A stretch of DNA of 64,000 nucleotides from Halorientalis salina (lineage in GTDB: Archaea > Halobacteriota > Halobacteria > Halobacteriales > Haloarculaceae): positions 86,446-150,445 of the forward strand of contig NZ_SOSC01000008.1 of NCBI RefSeq assembly GCF_005049285.1, given 5' to 3'. Below the pieces are notes generated by a model. That model was not told where the DNA came from. It did no database searches and was given only the letters and a program-made list of their open reading frames with translations. Both the position numbers and the translations under genes were made by a program. Below are positions 16,336-24,939 of the stretch, one piece after another (position 1 is the stretch's first letter; every line of letters begins with the position of its first letter).

Positions 16336-18021
16336 ATGGACCTCTCCCAGTCGATTCTCGTTGTGGCCTACGTGGCCTCCGGACTGCTCCCGTTGGTCCT
16401 CCTCTATCCCGTCTCCCGGAACAGGGGGAATCCGGGGGCCGTCGGCATGGTGGTCACTATCGTCGGGGTCAGCATCTGGGGATTCGCCAGCGCCGTTCAC
16501 ACGGCAGTAGCCTCGGAGGGTCTCGCGTTCGTCGCCTGGAACGTCCTTCTCCTGGGAGCGAGCCTCTCGATAATCGGGTGGTTCCTCGTTCTGTCGGCCT
16601 TTACTGGTCTGGTCACGCCGAGTCGACGGGTGATCGGCGTCCTGGCGCTCGAACCGCTGTTCGTCCAGGTGTTCGCCTGGACCAACTCGGCCCACTATCT
16701 CGTCTACGGGCCGGAAACGTCATTTACCGCCGTCTCGAGTATCGTCGCGAACTATCAGCTCGTCTTCTGGATACACGCCGCGGTCGGATACGGACTCAAC
16801 ACGATCGCCGCGCTGCTGGTGCTCAGTGAAGTTCTCAGCACGCGCGGGGTCCGCCGAACGCAGAGTCTCGCCCTGTTCGGGAGCCTCATCCCGCCGACCA
16901 TCACCAACGCCGTCCACCTCGTCGTCGGGACGCCGTTCGACCTGACGCCCTTCGGCTTCGTCGTGATGGCGTTTATCCTCGGATGGGCGCTCTTTCGCGT
17001 CCAGTTGATGGACGTCGTTCCGATCGGCCGGGAACGTGCGGTCGAGAACATGACCGACGCGGCCATCACGGTCGATTCGAAGGGCCGGGTCGTCGACTGC
17101 AATCCCGCGGCCCGCGAACTCTTCGGTGTCGGTCGGGACTACGTGGGCATGCCGGGCGAGCAGTTCTTCGCCGCCTTTCCGGAGGCGTTCCAGCGGTTCC
17201 GCGATACGACCGAGATCGATACCGAGATCAGCGTCACCCAGAACGGCATCGAGCGCCACTTCGACCTCGAAATCTCACCGATCCACGAACTCGCCGGAAA
17301 GCGTGAAGGCCGACTCATCGTCCTCAGAGAGATCACGCTCCTGAAACAACGGGAAGCGGAACTCCGGGAGCGCCAGCAGGACCTCGACCTGTTGCGGCAG
17401 GTCCTCTCCCGCGTGCTCCGCCACAACATCCGGAACGATCTCACCGTCGTCAAGGGGTACAACGAACTGTTCGCGGCCGAACTCGACGCCGAACACAGCG
17501 CGATGGCCGAAACCGTCCTCTCGAAAGCCGACGACCTCGCCACTATCAGCGAGAAGGCCCGGACCGTCGAGAAACTGATCCAACGGGACCAACAGCCCGT
17601 AGCACTGGACCTCACTGCAGTCGTGAGGGACGCCTGTTCGGCGTCGCAGTCTCGGTTTCCGGATGTCGACGTTACGGTCCAGACTCCCGAGGACTGCATC
17701 GTCGAGGCGATCCCGTCGATCGAACTCGCCGTCGGAAACCTCGTCGAGAACGCCGCCGAACACAACGACTCGTCGGACCCGACGGTGGCGGTCACGCTCA
17801 CGGACCGGGACGGCGAGGCGCACCTGAGCGTCAGCGACAACGGGCCGGGAGTGCCGAAACAGGAGCTGCGGCTGCTTGAAAAGGGAGAAGAGACGCCGCT
17901 CGAACACGGGAGCGGGCTCGGACTGTGGATCGTCGGGTGGGTGATCCGGAAGTCAGAGGCGTCGATCGGCTACGACGTCGGCGAGGTCGGCACGACCGTG
18001 GACGTCCGCATCCCGAAGTGA
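16336..18021 (+). CDS. Membrane sensor histidine kinase (7TM-PAS-HisKA-HATPase)
   Basis: A 561-aa kinase. Residues 1-215 contain about seven hydrophobic segments (a 7TM sensor type), followed by a PAS domain (about 230-335: AITVDSKGRVVDCNPAARELFGV). The phospho-acceptor is His363 in RVLRHNIRNDL, the haloarchaeal H-box form. The HATPase domain has the N-box NLVENAAEHND and G-boxes DNGPGVP and HGSGLGLWIV. It should autophosphorylate and pass phosphate to a response regulator, but none is encoded nearby, so the partner is unknown. It lies head-to-head with the surface-protein gene at a 239-bp spacer. Confidence 0.9.
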   Translation: MDLSQSILVVAYVASGLLPLVLLYPVSRNRGNPGAVGMVVTIVGVSIWGFASAVHTAVASEGLAFVAWNVLLLGASLSIIGWFLVLSAFTGLVTPSRRVIGVLALEPLFVQVFAWTNSAHYLVYGPETSFTAVSSIVANYQLVFWIHAAVGYGLNTIAALLVLSEVLSTRGVRRTQSLALFGSLIPPTITNAVHLVVGTPFDLTPFGFVVMAFILGWALFRVQLMDVVPIGRERAVENMTDAAITVDSKGRVVDCNPAARELFGVGRDYVGMPGEQFFAAFPEAFQRFRDTTEIDTEISVTQNGIERHFDLEISPIHELAGKREGRLIVLREITLLKQREAELRERQQDLDLLRQVLSRVLRHNIRNDLTVVKGYNELFAAELDAEHSAMAETVLSKADDLATISEKARTVEKLIQRDQQPVALDLTAVVRDACSASQSRFPDVDVTVQTPEDCIVEAIPSIELAVGNLVENAAEHNDSSDPTVAVTLTDRDGEAHLSVSDNGPGVPKQELRLLEKGEETPLEHGSGLGLWIVGWVIRKSEASIGYDVGEVGTTVDVRIPK

Positions 18022-18040
18022 CTGGCCGCCCCGAGCGCGA

Positions 18041-18841
18041 TCACCGGTCGTCCTGGAGACGCTGTGTCGTCTCGACGAGCGGATGGTGGGCGTAGTCGAC
18101 CTCCTCGATGTCGTCGATTCCGGAGAGGTTCTCCTTCTCGGCGGTTTTGGCCATCCCGAGGTCGACCCGCTCGTCGATGACGATGACGTACGCGTCCATC
18201 GCCTCGATGCCGAGTTTGGCGGCGGCTTTCACGCGGTGGTGGCCGTCAGCCAGCAGGAACTGGCCGTCGTTGTCGATGACGACCAGCGGTTCGGCCAGGC
18301 CGCGTTCCAGTTCGTACTGCCGTCCCTCCAGTTCGTCTGCGTACACACGGCTCTGCGTGGGAATCAACTCGTCCAGCGGGATCTCTCGTCGGTCCTCGTC
18401 GGCCTCGATCCCGTGGATCGTTTCGAGCGTCCGGATGAGTTTGTCCACCTTGCCGGGCGTGGCGCGCTCGATCTGGCTGCGGATCACGTCGGCGTTGCTG
18501 ATGATGCCGACGAGATTGCCCGCGTCGTCGACGACCGGGAGTCGCTGGATGCCCGCCCGGAGGATGACCCGGGACGCGTCGGTCAGCTTCATGTCCGGAT
18601 GGGCCACCAGCAGGTCCTGGGTCATGACCTTGAAAATCGGCTCGTGGTCGTCGGCCAGCAGGAGGTCGCGCGCGCTGACGAACCCCTCGACGTGCCGGCC
18701 GTCACAGACGGGGAACCCGCTGTGAGTGTCGTCCGAGTCGGCGATGCGACGGGCCACGTCCGCGACCGAATCGTCGGGTGACACCGTCGCGACGTCGCGA
18801 GTCATGTAGTCTTTGACGCGCGGTTTCCCGTCCTCGTCCAT
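18041..18841 (-). CDS. CBS-domain pair fused to a ParB/SerK-like domain
   Basis: A 266-aa protein. Two CBS domains at about 8-65 and 72-128 (VKDYMTRDVATVSPDDS; VMTQDLLVAHPD) should bind an adenine nucleotide. A ParB/Srx-fold domain at about 150-225 carries the core motif LLADGHHRVKAAAKLG (199-203 DGHHR). In ParB this position is GERR; DGHHR is the form in archaeal SerK, an ADP-dependent serine kinase, and in related kinases. A small-molecule kinase regulated by nucleotides is therefore as likely as a DNA role. ATG 18841 is chosen because it precedes the first CBS motif. It is 48 bp downstream of the TrkA-N/DHH gene and probably co-transcribed. Confidence 0.75.
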   Translation of the reverse strand: MDEDGKPRVKDYMTRDVATVSPDDSVADVARRIADSDDTHSGFPVCDGRHVEGFVSARDLLLADDHEPIFKVMTQDLLVAHPDMKLTDASRVILRAGIQRLPVVDDAGNLVGIISNADVIRSQIERATPGKVDKLIRTLETIHGIEADEDRREIPLDELIPTQSRVYADELEGRQYELERGLAEPLVVIDNDGQFLLADGHHRVKAAAKLGIEAMDAYVIVIDERVDLGMAKTAEKENLSGIDDIEEVDYAHHPLVETTQRLQDDR

Positions 18842-18888
18842 CAAACCCTCAATCACTCCGCCAGGTAAAAACCCCTTCGCTACCCGTA

Positions 18889-20394
18889 CTACTGACTGCC
18901 CCGACTGGGATAGGTCGGGCTGATATTGACGTCGCCCGTCTCCCGACGGGGTCGGGACTCCAGCGCCTCGTAGAACCGTTCGGTGACGAACGTATCCAGG
19001 TCCGTCGATGGGGAGTCGTCGACCGGCGGTTCGTCGTCCGTCTCTCCGATCGGTGCGTCCGGATCGGTAGCGAGTGTCGTCTGGGCGACCGGGATCTGTG
19101 CGCCGGCCATGTCCGCGTGGCCCCCGGCGCTCCCGATCTGGTCGAACGCGTCCCGGAGCGCCTCGCCGAGGTCGAGGTCGGTTCCGCGAGCGCGACCCGA
19201 CACGTAGATCACGCCGTCGATGACGCCGAAGACCACCGTCGCGATCACGTCTTCGAGGTCGAGCAACCGGTCGGCGGCCTGTGCGAGCGCGTCCCTGTCG
19301 TTGAGTTCGGGCACGCAACTCGTCAGGATCGCGCCGCGTCGCTCGCGGTTGCTGATCGCGCTCGCGACCGTCTCCATCGTGTCGCTACTGATACTCGGGG
19401 ACTCGATGCGTTCGAGGGTCCCGATGTCGGCGGTCGGAACGATGGACGCCGCCGCCTCGAAATCCGCGATGGAGACCTCGCGGCTGAAGTCCCTGGTATC
19501 GACGCGGATCCCGAAGAGGAGCGCCGTCGCGACGGTCTCGTCGAGCGCAATACCGAACTGCTGGAGGTACTGGACGAGGAGCGTGCTCGTTGCCCCGACA
19601 CTGCTCCGGAGATCGACGAACCGGGCGTCGACTGGGGCCCGGGGCGGGTGATGGTCGATGACGATGTCGATGTCAGTATCGGTCGGTAACTGGTCGTTGA
19701 CGCCCGGCCGCGAGTGATCGACCAGCGCGAACCCGCCGTACGAGTCGAGGTCCGAGTCGGGGTCGAGTCGGCACAGATCCAGGTCCAGCAGGTTGATGAA
19801 CGCCCGGTTCTCCTGGTGGGAGATCCGACCGTAGTAACACACTTCGGCGTCGACGCCCAGCGACGTGGCGATCCGTTGTAACGCCACCGCGCTCGCGATG
19901 GCGTCGGGATCGGGATTGTCGTGGGTGACGATGGCCAGCGTCTCGTCGATGTCCCAGAACACCTGCCGGAGCTGCCGGATCTGGAGGCCCTCGTCGCCGA
20001 TGCGGTCCATCAGGAACCCGGCCGTCGCCGTTCCAGGATCGACCACCCGGTCGGCCAGCGAACGCAGGTCTGCCACGACTTCCGCGTCCGGATCCTCGCC
20101 GGCGTAAGCAATCACCAGCGCATCCGGAAACGCCTGCCGGACGGCCTGGACGGCTCGCAGGTTCGTCAGCGCGTCCTCGTCGGCGACGAACACCGTTCCG
20201 ACGTCGCCGGCCTGTTCCCTGAGCGTCCCGACAGCGATGCGTTCGACGTGGGTCGCGGGTACGCCCGCCTCGCGTAACCGCTCGACGCGTCGCTCCTCCT
20301 CGTCGATCACGAGCAGTGTCCCCGGATACTCCCCCATCACCTCGACGAGAGCGTGTCCGATAGACCCACACCCAACGACCAGCCGGGTGTCCAT
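18889..20394 (-). CDS. TrkA-N (RCK_N) and DHH/DHHA1 phosphoesterase
   Basis: A 501-aa two-module protein. The N-terminus (1-115) is a Rossmann TrkA-N/RCK domain with GCGSIG at 8-13 and an acidic residue ending strand 2 (VIDEEE), as in potassium-channel regulators that bind NAD or nucleotides. From about 150 it is a DHH phosphoesterase: DNPDPDA at 159-165 (metal-binding), IDHHPP with DHH at 247-249, and a C-terminal DHHA1 motif GSAGGHADMAGAQI. DHH/DHHA1 enzymes of this size degrade nano-RNA or cyclic di-AMP. The fusion to a potassium-regulator domain points to c-di-AMP signalling, by inference. It is probably co-transcribed with the CBS gene. Confidence 0.82.
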   Translation of the reverse strand: MDTRLVVGCGSIGHALVEVMGEYPGTLLVIDEEERRVERLREAGVPATHVERIAVGTLREQAGDVGTVFVADEDALTNLRAVQAVRQAFPDALVIAYAGEDPDAEVVADLRSLADRVVDPGTATAGFLMDRIGDEGLQIRQLRQVFWDIDETLAIVTHDNPDPDAIASAVALQRIATSLGVDAEVCYYGRISHQENRAFINLLDLDLCRLDPDSDLDSYGGFALVDHSRPGVNDQLPTDTDIDIVIDHHPPRAPVDARFVDLRSSVGATSTLLVQYLQQFGIALDETVATALLFGIRVDTRDFSREVSIADFEAAASIVPTADIGTLERIESPSISSDTMETVASAISNRERRGAILTSCVPELNDRDALAQAADRLLDLEDVIATVVFGVIDGVIYVSGRARGTDLDLGEALRDAFDQIGSAGGHADMAGAQIPVAQTTLATDPDAPIGETDDEPPVDDSPSTDLDTFVTERFYEALESRPRRETGDVNISPTYPSRGSQ

Positions 20395-20493
20395 GCCCCT
20401 TCCTCGCCGCCCGAGGCCAATAAAGGCTAAGAAGCATCATTGACGGGAAAACCGAGACGACAAACCGCAACGGCCGTCCACGGAGCGGACGCG

Positions 20494-20922
20494 CTACTTC
20501 AGCCGTTCCTGGAGGAAGGAGGGATGGGCGGCCGGAACGCCGTCGATGGTGAGGATGTCCTCGTTGATGACGTCGCCGAGCGCGTCCCCGTCGGTCGCGT
20601 GGACCTCGGCCATCAACATGTGGTCACCACTGGAGGTGTACAGCGCTTCGACCTCGTCGATGTCCTTTAGCTTCCGAGTCACCTCGACGTACCGTTCGCT
20701 CTCGACGTCCAGCCCCACGATGGCGATGGACTTCGAGGAGAGTTTCTTGGGGTCGATGTCGGCCGAATAGCCGACGATGACGCCCTCTTCTTCCAGTTTC
20801 TGGATGTACTTCCGAACGGTCGGTTTGGATACGTCCGCCCGTTCGGCGATCTCGGCGTAGGAGGCCTGCGCATCTTCTTCGAGGACCGACAGGATGCGTT
20901 CCTCCGTGGACTCGACGGCCAT
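20494..20922 (-). CDS. Lrp/AsnC-family transcription regulator beside korAB
   Basis: A 142-aa protein with an N-terminal HTH (ERILSVLEEDAQASYAEIAERADVSKPTVRKYIQKLEEEGVI, residues 8-50) and a C-terminal RAM ligand-binding domain (about 65-140). ATG 20922 follows a minus-strand TATA-like ggtatttttt about 25 nt upstream, so the in-frame codon at 20985 is not needed. The gene lies about 100 bp downstream of korB in the same direction. This gene order suggests control of the ferredoxin-linked oxidoreductase or of amino-acid metabolism, but the target is inference. Confidence 0.85.
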   Translation of the reverse strand: MAVESTEERILSVLEEDAQASYAEIAERADVSKPTVRKYIQKLEEEGVIVGYSADIDPKKLSSKSIAIVGLDVESERYVEVTRKLKDIDEVEALYTSSGDHMLMAEVHATDGDALGDVINEDILTIDGVPAAHPSFLQERLK

Positions 20923-21027
20923 ATCAATAGGTTTTGCTTCCGCGAAAAAATACCTTCCGAATGCGAAAACCGGAGTGTTACCCACGGAATCTCGCTTCAG
21001 TGTCGCTGTAACCGGCCGTCGGATGGT

Positions 21028-21963
21028 TCACCGGTGGTAGTGCATCAGGTCGGCAGAGCGCTCCCACTCGGCGTCCTCGTCGAAGTACCGCTCGGCCAAC
21101 GGGTCGTCGGGCATCTCGCCGACGGCGCGTTTCTCCTCGCCGTAGGACATGCGGTCGTCGTCGCGGTAGAAGCGACCGGTCAGCACCTCGCCCTCGTGCA
21201 GTTTGGACTCGACTTCGTACATCATCTTCCCGGCTTCCTCCCGGTCGGTCACGTCGAAGTCGTAGTCGTCGGACTGCTGGACGTCGACGTAGGGGACGTA
21301 CTGTTTGGCGTCCTTGTTCCAGGTCGGACACTGGGTCAGGAAGTCGATGTGGGCGAAGCCGTCGTGTTCGATGGCTTCGGCGATGATCTCCTTGGCCTGG
21401 TTGGGGTTGACCGCCGCCGTCCGGGCGACGTAGGACGCCCCGGCGGTCAGACTCTGCGAGAGCGGGCGAATCGGCTGTTTGGCGCTCCCGTGTGGCTGGG
21501 TCTTGGACTTGTGGCCCTTGGGACTGGTCGGGGAGGTCTGGCCCTTTGTCAGCCCGAAGATCTCGTTGTTGAACACGATGTAGGTCATGTCGTGGTTCTC
21601 GCGGGCCGTGTGGATGAAGTGGTTCCCGCCGATGCCGTAGCCGTCGCCGTCACCGCCGGCCGCGATGACTTCCAGTCCGGGGTTGGCCAGTTTGGCGGCG
21701 CGGGCGACCGGCAGCGACCGGCCGTGGATGGTGTGGAACCCGTAGCTCTCGAAGTAGCTGTTGAGCTTGCCCGAACAGCCGATCCCGGTCACGAGCAGCG
21801 TCTCGTCTGGGGTCCGGCCCACCTCGGGCATGGCCTGTTTCAGCGCCTTCAGGACGCCGAAGTCGCCACAGCCCGGGCACCACGTCGGTTGCGGTTCGAT
21901 ACCGGGCGTGAACTCGTCGCGGTCGATCTCCCGTTCCTCGTCGATTGCACTGAATGCACTCAT
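21028..21963 (-). CDS. korB: 2-oxoacid:ferredoxin oxidoreductase, beta subunit (2-oxoglutarate type)
   Basis: A 311-aa thiamine-diphosphate subunit. The N-terminal motif TWCPGCGDFGVL binds the cluster or cofactor region, and the TPP motif is GGDGDGYGIGGNHFIHTARENHDMTYIVFNN (about 98-128, GDG...NN). LTKGQTSPTSP is conserved in the family. With KorA it oxidises a 2-oxoacid, most likely 2-oxoglutarate, to the acyl-CoA with ferredoxin as acceptor, the haloarchaeal replacement for a dehydrogenase complex. It starts 2 bp after korA stops, so it is co-translated in one operon. Confidence 0.92.
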   Translation of the reverse strand: MSAFSAIDEEREIDRDEFTPGIEPQPTWCPGCGDFGVLKALKQAMPEVGRTPDETLLVTGIGCSGKLNSYFESYGFHTIHGRSLPVARAAKLANPGLEVIAAGGDGDGYGIGGNHFIHTARENHDMTYIVFNNEIFGLTKGQTSPTSPKGHKSKTQPHGSAKQPIRPLSQSLTAGASYVARTAAVNPNQAKEIIAEAIEHDGFAHIDFLTQCPTWNKDAKQYVPYVDVQQSDDYDFDVTDREEAGKMMYEVESKLHEGEVLTGRFYRDDDRMSYGEEKRAVGEMPDDPLAERYFDEDAEWERSADLMHYHR

Positions 21964-21965
21964 TG

Positions 21966-23858
21966 TTAGTCACCTGCTGCTGGGACGAATTTCGTTCCCT
22001 CGGGGACGTCCGGTGCCCCGTCGACGGTCCGCTCGAACCCCTCGACGACCTCGTAGGGCTCGAAGGGTTCGCCATTGTATTTCAGGAAACTGTTGAGTTT
22101 CGGGCCGAACCGGCCCAGTTCCTTCTGGGTCAGCCCGCGGAACTGCGCGGTCGCGTTCATCTCGACGACCAGACACTCCTCGACGGATTCGATGAACTCG
22201 GTGACCTCCGCTTCTGGGTAGGGCATCAGGTCGCTCACGCCCAGTGCCTTCACCGAGTGGCCGGCGTCGTTGAGCCGGTCGACGGCCTCGAAGACGGTGT
22301 CCTGGTGGCTGCCCCAGACCATGATGCCGTACTCGGCCGTGTCGGGGCCGTAGTAGGTCTGGTGTGAGTCGTCGGCCCCGTCGAGTTCCTCCCGGATCGT
22401 ATCGAGTTTGCCGAGGCGACGGTCCATCTGGCGGACCCGGTTCTCGGTGTCCTCGCTGATGTGACCTTCCGGCGAGTGTTCGTTCCCCGTCGCGAGGAAG
22501 CGTCCGCCCTTCTGGCCGGGCACGGAGCGGGGACTGACGCCGTTCTCGTCGCCCTCGCCGAACCGCTGGAACTTCCCGGAGGCGTGGTGTGCGGCCTCGG
22601 CGATCTCCTCCTCGGTCATGGTCGTGCCGGGGTCGGCGTTGGGCTCCCGGTCGAAGAAGGACTCGTCGACGTTGCGCAGTTCGCCCTGGAGTTTCTGGTC
22701 GTACACCAGGATCGACGGGATCTGGTACTCGTAGGCGATGCGGAACGCCGCCCGGATCTGGTCGTAACACTCCCGGATGTTCCCGGGGGCGAAGACGACC
22801 CGCGTGGAGTCGCCCTGACTCGTATAGAGGACGTGTTCCAGGTCGGCCTGTTCGGGTTTGGTCGGCATCCCGGTCGAGGGACCGGCACGCATCGCCTCGA
22901 TGAGGACGAGCGGCGTCTCGGTCATCTCCGCGAGTCCGAGCGGTTCGGACATCAGCGCGAAGCCACCGCCGGAGGAGCCGGACATGGCCTTGACGCCGGT
23001 GTGGGACGCGCCGATGGCCAGCGCCGCGGCGGCGATCTCGTCTTCGACCTGCTCGGAGATCCCGCCGATATCCGGCAGGTGCTGGGACATGATGGTGAAC
23101 ACGTCCGTCCAGGGCGTCATCGGATAGCCGGCGATGAACCGACAGCCCTCGTCGATGGCCCCGTAGGCGATGGCGTTCGATCCCGACAGCAGGACCTGCT
23201 GTTCGTCGTGTTCGCCTGTAGGCGCGCGCAGGTCGTGGGTGAACTCGTAGTTGTCTTTGACGTCCTCGTAGGCCTCTTCGAGGATCTGGAGGTTGGCCTC
23301 CAGCACGTCGCCGGACATGGCGTCTTCCATCAGGTCCTCGATGTGCGTGATGTCCATGTCCAGCAGGGCCGCCGTCGCGCCGACGCCGGCGGTGTTGCGC
23401 ATGACTTCGCGGCCGTGTTCGCGTGCCAGGCCCCGGAGATCGAGGGGGTACACGTGCCAGTCGTTCTCCTCGGCGCGTTCGTTCAGGTTCGCGACGTCAT
23501 CGCCCTCCAACAGTCCCTCGTCGTAGACGATAACCCCGCCCTCGTTCAGTTCGTCCAGGTTCTCCGTGAGGGGCTTTACCTCCTCGTCCCCGTAGAAGGC
23601 GTCCTCCGAGGGGTTGCGGGCGAAGCTGTCACCGAGTGCCAGCAGGAAGTTGAACCCGTCACCGCGCGAACGGACTGGCTCGGAGTCCGCGCGGACCTCG
23701 ACGTACGTGTGCCCGCCGCGGATCCGCGACGGATAGTGTCGGTGTGTGAATACGTTTAAACCGGCTCGCATCAGGGCTTTCGCGAAGTTCTGACTCGTCG
23801 AATCGATTCCGTCCCCGGAACCGCCCGCGATTCGCCACATCAATTCCGTGTCTGTCAT
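21966..23858 (-). CDS. korA: 2-oxoacid:ferredoxin oxidoreductase, fused gamma-alpha subunit
   Basis: A 630-aa chain. The N-terminal gamma-type domain (IAGGSGDGIDSTSQNFAKALMRAG, about 10-33) is fused to the alpha domains, which begin around 215 (NAIAYGAIDEGCRFIAGYPMTPWTD) and include EDEIAAAALAIGASHTGVKAMSGSSGGGF and a transketolase-like C-terminal part. No 4Fe-4S delta domain is present, the known haloarchaeal and aerobic arrangement of two subunits. It is first in the korAB operon. The start is the ATG before MTDTELMWRIAG, where the conserved gamma domain begins. Confidence 0.92.
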   Translation of the reverse strand: MTDTELMWRIAGGSGDGIDSTSQNFAKALMRAGLNVFTHRHYPSRIRGGHTYVEVRADSEPVRSRGDGFNFLLALGDSFARNPSEDAFYGDEEVKPLTENLDELNEGGVIVYDEGLLEGDDVANLNERAEENDWHVYPLDLRGLAREHGREVMRNTAGVGATAALLDMDITHIEDLMEDAMSGDVLEANLQILEEAYEDVKDNYEFTHDLRAPTGEHDEQQVLLSGSNAIAYGAIDEGCRFIAGYPMTPWTDVFTIMSQHLPDIGGISEQVEDEIAAAALAIGASHTGVKAMSGSSGGGFALMSEPLGLAEMTETPLVLIEAMRAGPSTGMPTKPEQADLEHVLYTSQGDSTRVVFAPGNIRECYDQIRAAFRIAYEYQIPSILVYDQKLQGELRNVDESFFDREPNADPGTTMTEEEIAEAAHHASGKFQRFGEGDENGVSPRSVPGQKGGRFLATGNEHSPEGHISEDTENRVRQMDRRLGKLDTIREELDGADDSHQTYYGPDTAEYGIMVWGSHQDTVFEAVDRLNDAGHSVKALGVSDLMPYPEAEVTEFIESVEECLVVEMNATAQFRGLTQKELGRFGPKLNSFLKYNGEPFEPYEVVEGFERTVDGAPDVPEGTKFVPAAGD

Positions 23859-24075
23859 GATAAATCATCGGCCGCGGTCGGCCGTCGTATACGGAAAACG
23901 GTTCGCCGTGGTCAAAGAGTTTGCGACCCGTTAGCACGAATTAATAATGACAGTTTACGGAAACGAGCAGGGACGTTCGTGAACAACTGGTCGGTAGTTG
24001 GGGCGTTTCCATAGGTGGATCGACGGTGCCGCACAAACCCTAAGAGGCGTGGCTGCGGAGCTAGACGGGAGGCGC

Positions 24076-24888
24076 ATGTCCCTTTCGGAACTCATCGCCG
24101 GCGTCGAGAATCACGAAAAGACGCTGACGGTGTTCAACGCGGACGAATCGGTGACGGCCGAGTTGCGCGACCAGTTCGCCGACCGGAACGTGACCGTCGA
24201 AAGCGAGTCGACGCCGAGCGGCAAGCCCGGCGAGTTCGTCACGATCAGCGAGGACGGCGAGGTACTGACTGCGACCAGCATCGCCGATCTCAAGTCGATG
24301 CTCGCGGACGAAGACGCGGCCATCGGCCTCTCGGAGAGTCCGTATCGGTCCCTGTTGGAATACCTGGACGAGACGATGTTCACGTCCTGGAGCATCGATC
24401 AGATGGTCGCGGCCTCCCGGGAGATCGAGGACCGGGCCTGGCGGGTCGGCGAGGGTGAAATCCACGCGGGGTTTCAGTACCTCTCGACGCTCCGGGGAGA
24501 GCTCCCGGTCTACGAGCGGCTGGGCTCGAAACGCCTCGACGTCCACGCCTACGCCGTCCCCGACGAGGACCCGCCAAAGAACCGCGGCTTCACGCTCCAC
24601 ATCGAGCGAGCCGAAGAGATCGAACGGTCCTGGTTCGTCGTCTTCGACGGCGGGGAGTCTGCGATGGCCCGGGCACCCGACGACGGCGAGGCAGAGAGCC
24701 ATCCGGGCCGTTCAGGCGGGCACCGATCGGACACCGGTGATCGGAACGCGGCCGACGACAACAAGTGTGCGCTGCTGGCCGAGGAGCGCGCGCCCCGCGA
24801 GTTCTACGGCTTCTGGACGTACGACCCCGATACCGTCGACTGGATCCTCGACTACCTAGACTCGACGTACGGCGTCGTCGAGCAGTGA
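24076..24888 (+). CDS. DICT-domain sensory protein
   Basis: A 270-aa soluble protein of the haloarchaeal DICT group. Recognised features are the start MSLSELIAGVENHEKTLTVFNAD, the WSIDQMVAASREIEDRAWRVG segment and GFQYLSTLRGELPVYERLG, all typical of the domain, which elsewhere accompanies diguanylate cyclases and two-component proteins. A Ser/Gly/Asp-rich insert (about 205-235) separates the final strands EFYGFWTYDPDTVDWILDYL. There is no output domain. The membrane histidine kinase gene lies 51 bp downstream, so DICT could be its input partner. ATG 24076 is chosen because the conserved N-terminus begins there. Confidence 0.7.
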   Translation: MSLSELIAGVENHEKTLTVFNADESVTAELRDQFADRNVTVESESTPSGKPGEFVTISEDGEVLTATSIADLKSMLADEDAAIGLSESPYRSLLEYLDETMFTSWSIDQMVAASREIEDRAWRVGEGEIHAGFQYLSTLRGELPVYERLGSKRLDVHAYAVPDEDPPKNRGFTLHIERAEEIERSWFVVFDGGESAMARAPDDGEAESHPGRSGGHRSDTGDRNAADDNKCALLAEERAPREFYGFWTYDPDTVDWILDYLDSTYGVVEQ

Positions 24889-24939
24889 CCTCGGCCCATA
24901 CTAACCTGTTTGGCCCCACCTTTGTCCGGATAGCGAGAG

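Noticed and set aside
18889..18960. Possible pairing of the TrkA-N/DHH and CBS genes as one fused protein
   Set aside because: They are separated by a stop codon and a 47-bp spacer, with a separate ATG and CBS motif start, so they are two genes.
22461..23759. Plus-strand open frame (432 codons) opposite korA
   Set aside because: Antisense shadow of korA, with composition typical of such shadows (Val/Leu/Arg/Gln) and no recognisable protein features.
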